A stretch of DNA of 14,413 nucleotides, taken from the NCBI GenBank assembly GCA_002452325.1, contig DKFG01000236.1, positions 1-14,413 on the forward strand. Reading direction: 5' to 3'. Position 1 is the first letter of the stretch, and the number at the start of each line of letters is the position of its first letter. Made by a program: the position numbers and the translations under genes. Of the stretch, positions 13,521 to 14,413 are shown one piece after another. Source of the DNA: Geobacter sp. UBA6802 (GTDB taxonomy: Bacteria > Desulfobacterota > Desulfuromonadia > Geobacterales > Pseudopelobacteraceae). The notes beneath the pieces were generated by a model that was not told the origin of the DNA, searched no databases, and saw nothing but the letters and a program-made list of their open reading frames with translations.

Positions 13521-14093
13521 TTATTTGCCGGTTGAGAGCTGCTGAATCATCTCCCTGGCCTGTCGGGCCAGGTCGCTGGTCTGATCCTTTTGCAGGAGCG
13601 ATTCAAAGAACTGTTTTGCCTTGGCTGGCTGTTTCAGGTCCACCGCATAGATGATGCCAATATTGTAGAGACTCTGCAGGTGTGTGGGATCCAGTTGATG
13701 GGCCTTTTCAAAGTTGTTCACGGCCCGGTCATAGAAACCCAGGGCACGGAACATGACCCCCTGGTCGGTCAGCACATTGGGGTTGTTGGGATCAAGCTCT
13801 AGTGCCTTGGCGTAGGCCTGAACCGATTTCTGGTATTGGTTGGCATCAAAGTAGTCGTTACCCAGGGAGATCCAGGCCTGAACGTTCTTGGGATCTTTGG
13901 CGGTCAGCTGCTCAAGCTCCGCAATCCTGGCGGCCATCTGCCCGGGGTTGGGCAACATCGCCCCCCCTTGCTGGGCTGCCGGATGTTGGGCAGTCCCACC
14001 GGTACCGGCCATGAACTTGCCCCCTACCAGAACCCCCAGCAGAAAACCGATGATCAGACCAGCGATACCGACAATGGTAGTTTCTTTACTCAT
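13521..14093 (-). CDS. Membrane-anchored TPR-repeat protein downstream of secF
   Basis: A 190-residue protein with a single N-terminal transmembrane helix (about residues 7-27, IVGIAGLIIGFLLGVLVGG), no lipobox, a short Gly/Pro/Gln-rich linker (about 29-50) and three tetratricopeptide repeats (about 71-104, 105-138 and 139-172), recognisable by pairs such as ALELDPNNPN and AHQLDPTHLQ. TPRs mediate protein-protein contacts; the topology suggests a periplasmic or cytoplasmic scaffold tethered to the inner membrane. The ATG at 14093 has AGGAG 9 nt upstream, and the secF stop TAG is the start of that site, so it is coupled to secF. A role with Sec translocation is possible but rests only on position. 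A terminator follows its stop. Confidence 0.88.
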   Translation of the reverse strand: MSKETTIVGIAGLIIGFLLGVLVGGKFMAGTGGTAQHPAAQQGGAMLPNPGQMAARIAELEQLTAKDPKNVQAWISLGNDYFDANQYQKSVQAYAKALELDPNNPNVLTDQGVMFRALGFYDRAVNNFEKAHQLDPTHLQSLYNIGIIYAVDLKQPAKAKQFFESLLQKDQTSDLARQAREMIQQLSTGK

Positions 14094-14105
14094 CTGGCTG
14101 CTCTC

Positions 14106-14413
14106 CTATGCCTTGGCGACCTGGGCCGGTTCTGCGCTTGCCTTTTTCAGTGCCCGTTCTTCCAGCACGATTACCACCGGGCTGGCCACAAAGACCGATG
14201 AGTAGGTAGCTACACCTATACCAACCAGCAGTGCCAGGGAGAAATCATGGATCACCTCGCCGCCGAAGAAATACAGAGAGGCAGCGGCCATAAAGGTGGT
14301 CAGTGAGGTAACAATGGTCCGGGCCAGGGTCTCGTTAATACTGGTGTTGAAGATTTTGTGCAGCGAGCCTTTCAGATCCTTGTGCAGGTTCTCCCTGATC
14401 CGGTCAAAGATAA
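14106..14413 (-). CDS. secF: C-terminal part of protein-export membrane protein SecF (5' truncated)
   Basis: The last 101 residues of SecF, the partner of SecD in the SecDF complex that uses the proton motive force to pull preproteins across the inner membrane. The visible part opens IFDRIREN, followed by INETLARTIVTSLTTF, a FGG loop and GIGVATYSSVFVASP, all characteristic of the SecF transmembrane end; the tail is polar (EERALKKASAEPAQVAKA). The stop TAG at 14108-14106 overlaps the ribosome site of the TPR gene. The 5' end and presumably secD lie beyond the right edge. Confidence 0.95.
   Translation of the reverse strand, partial: IFDRIRENLHKDLKGSLHKIFNTSINETLARTIVTSLTTFMAAASLYFFGGEVIHDFSLALLVGIGVATYSSVFVASPVVIVLEERALKKASAEPAQVAKA

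Noticed and set aside
1..14413. CRISPR array, tRNA, rRNA or transposase gene
   Set aside because: No regularly spaced direct repeats, no tRNA-like cloverleaf sequence noticed, and no transposase or integrase motif in any frame examined.

Overview
The window reads as a chromosomal piece of a delta-proteobacterial, Geobacter-like bacterium. This is an inference from the style of the housekeeping proteins (hrpB, recJ, secF, a CDF transporter, a TPR membrane protein) and a GC content near 55-60% in those genes. I cannot fix the species. Apart from a short transporter tail at the left edge, every convincing gene is on the minus strand, so transcription runs from right to left.

Right edge (about 13.5-14.4 kb): the 3' end of secF, then a membrane-anchored TPR protein whose ribosome site overlaps the secF stop, then a strong hairpin terminator. 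Left part (0.29-5.3 kb): recJ, a CDF-type metal transporter and hrpB form a tight cluster with overlapping ends. It is closed by a bidirectional terminator facing the convergent transporter gene at 3-182.

The accessory region lies between (5.3-13.5 kb). Read in the direction of transcription it holds: a 184-bp MITE-like palindromic element; an AlbA_2/ATPase/winged-helix protein; a decayed open frame; a 61-residue small protein; a Vsr mismatch endonuclease; a C5-cytosine DNA methyltransferase; a McrB-like AAA+ protein; and a DUF2357/DUF524 PD-(D/E)XK nuclease. The last gene ends only 4 bp before recJ.

The methyltransferase + McrB-like motor + nuclease set, with Vsr, matches the gene content of NTP-dependent McrBC-related restriction-modification systems such as LlaJI and BsuMI. 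In that model the methyltransferase protects the host, the AAA+ protein finds and translocates on unprotected DNA, the DUF2357 protein cuts, and Vsr repairs T:G mismatches caused by deamination of the methylated cytosine.

Three features deserve attention. First, an uninterrupted 20-bp inverted repeat laid out like an intrinsic terminator lies inside the N-terminal half of the McrB-like gene. Second, base composition changes sharply within that same gene, just upstream of Walker A. The AT-rich side contains the likely recognition domain plus methyltransferase and Vsr, which suggests a specificity cassette exchanged as a unit. Third, recJ sits directly behind the nuclease gene with no room for its own leader. 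I saw no tRNA, rRNA, CRISPR array or transposase gene.
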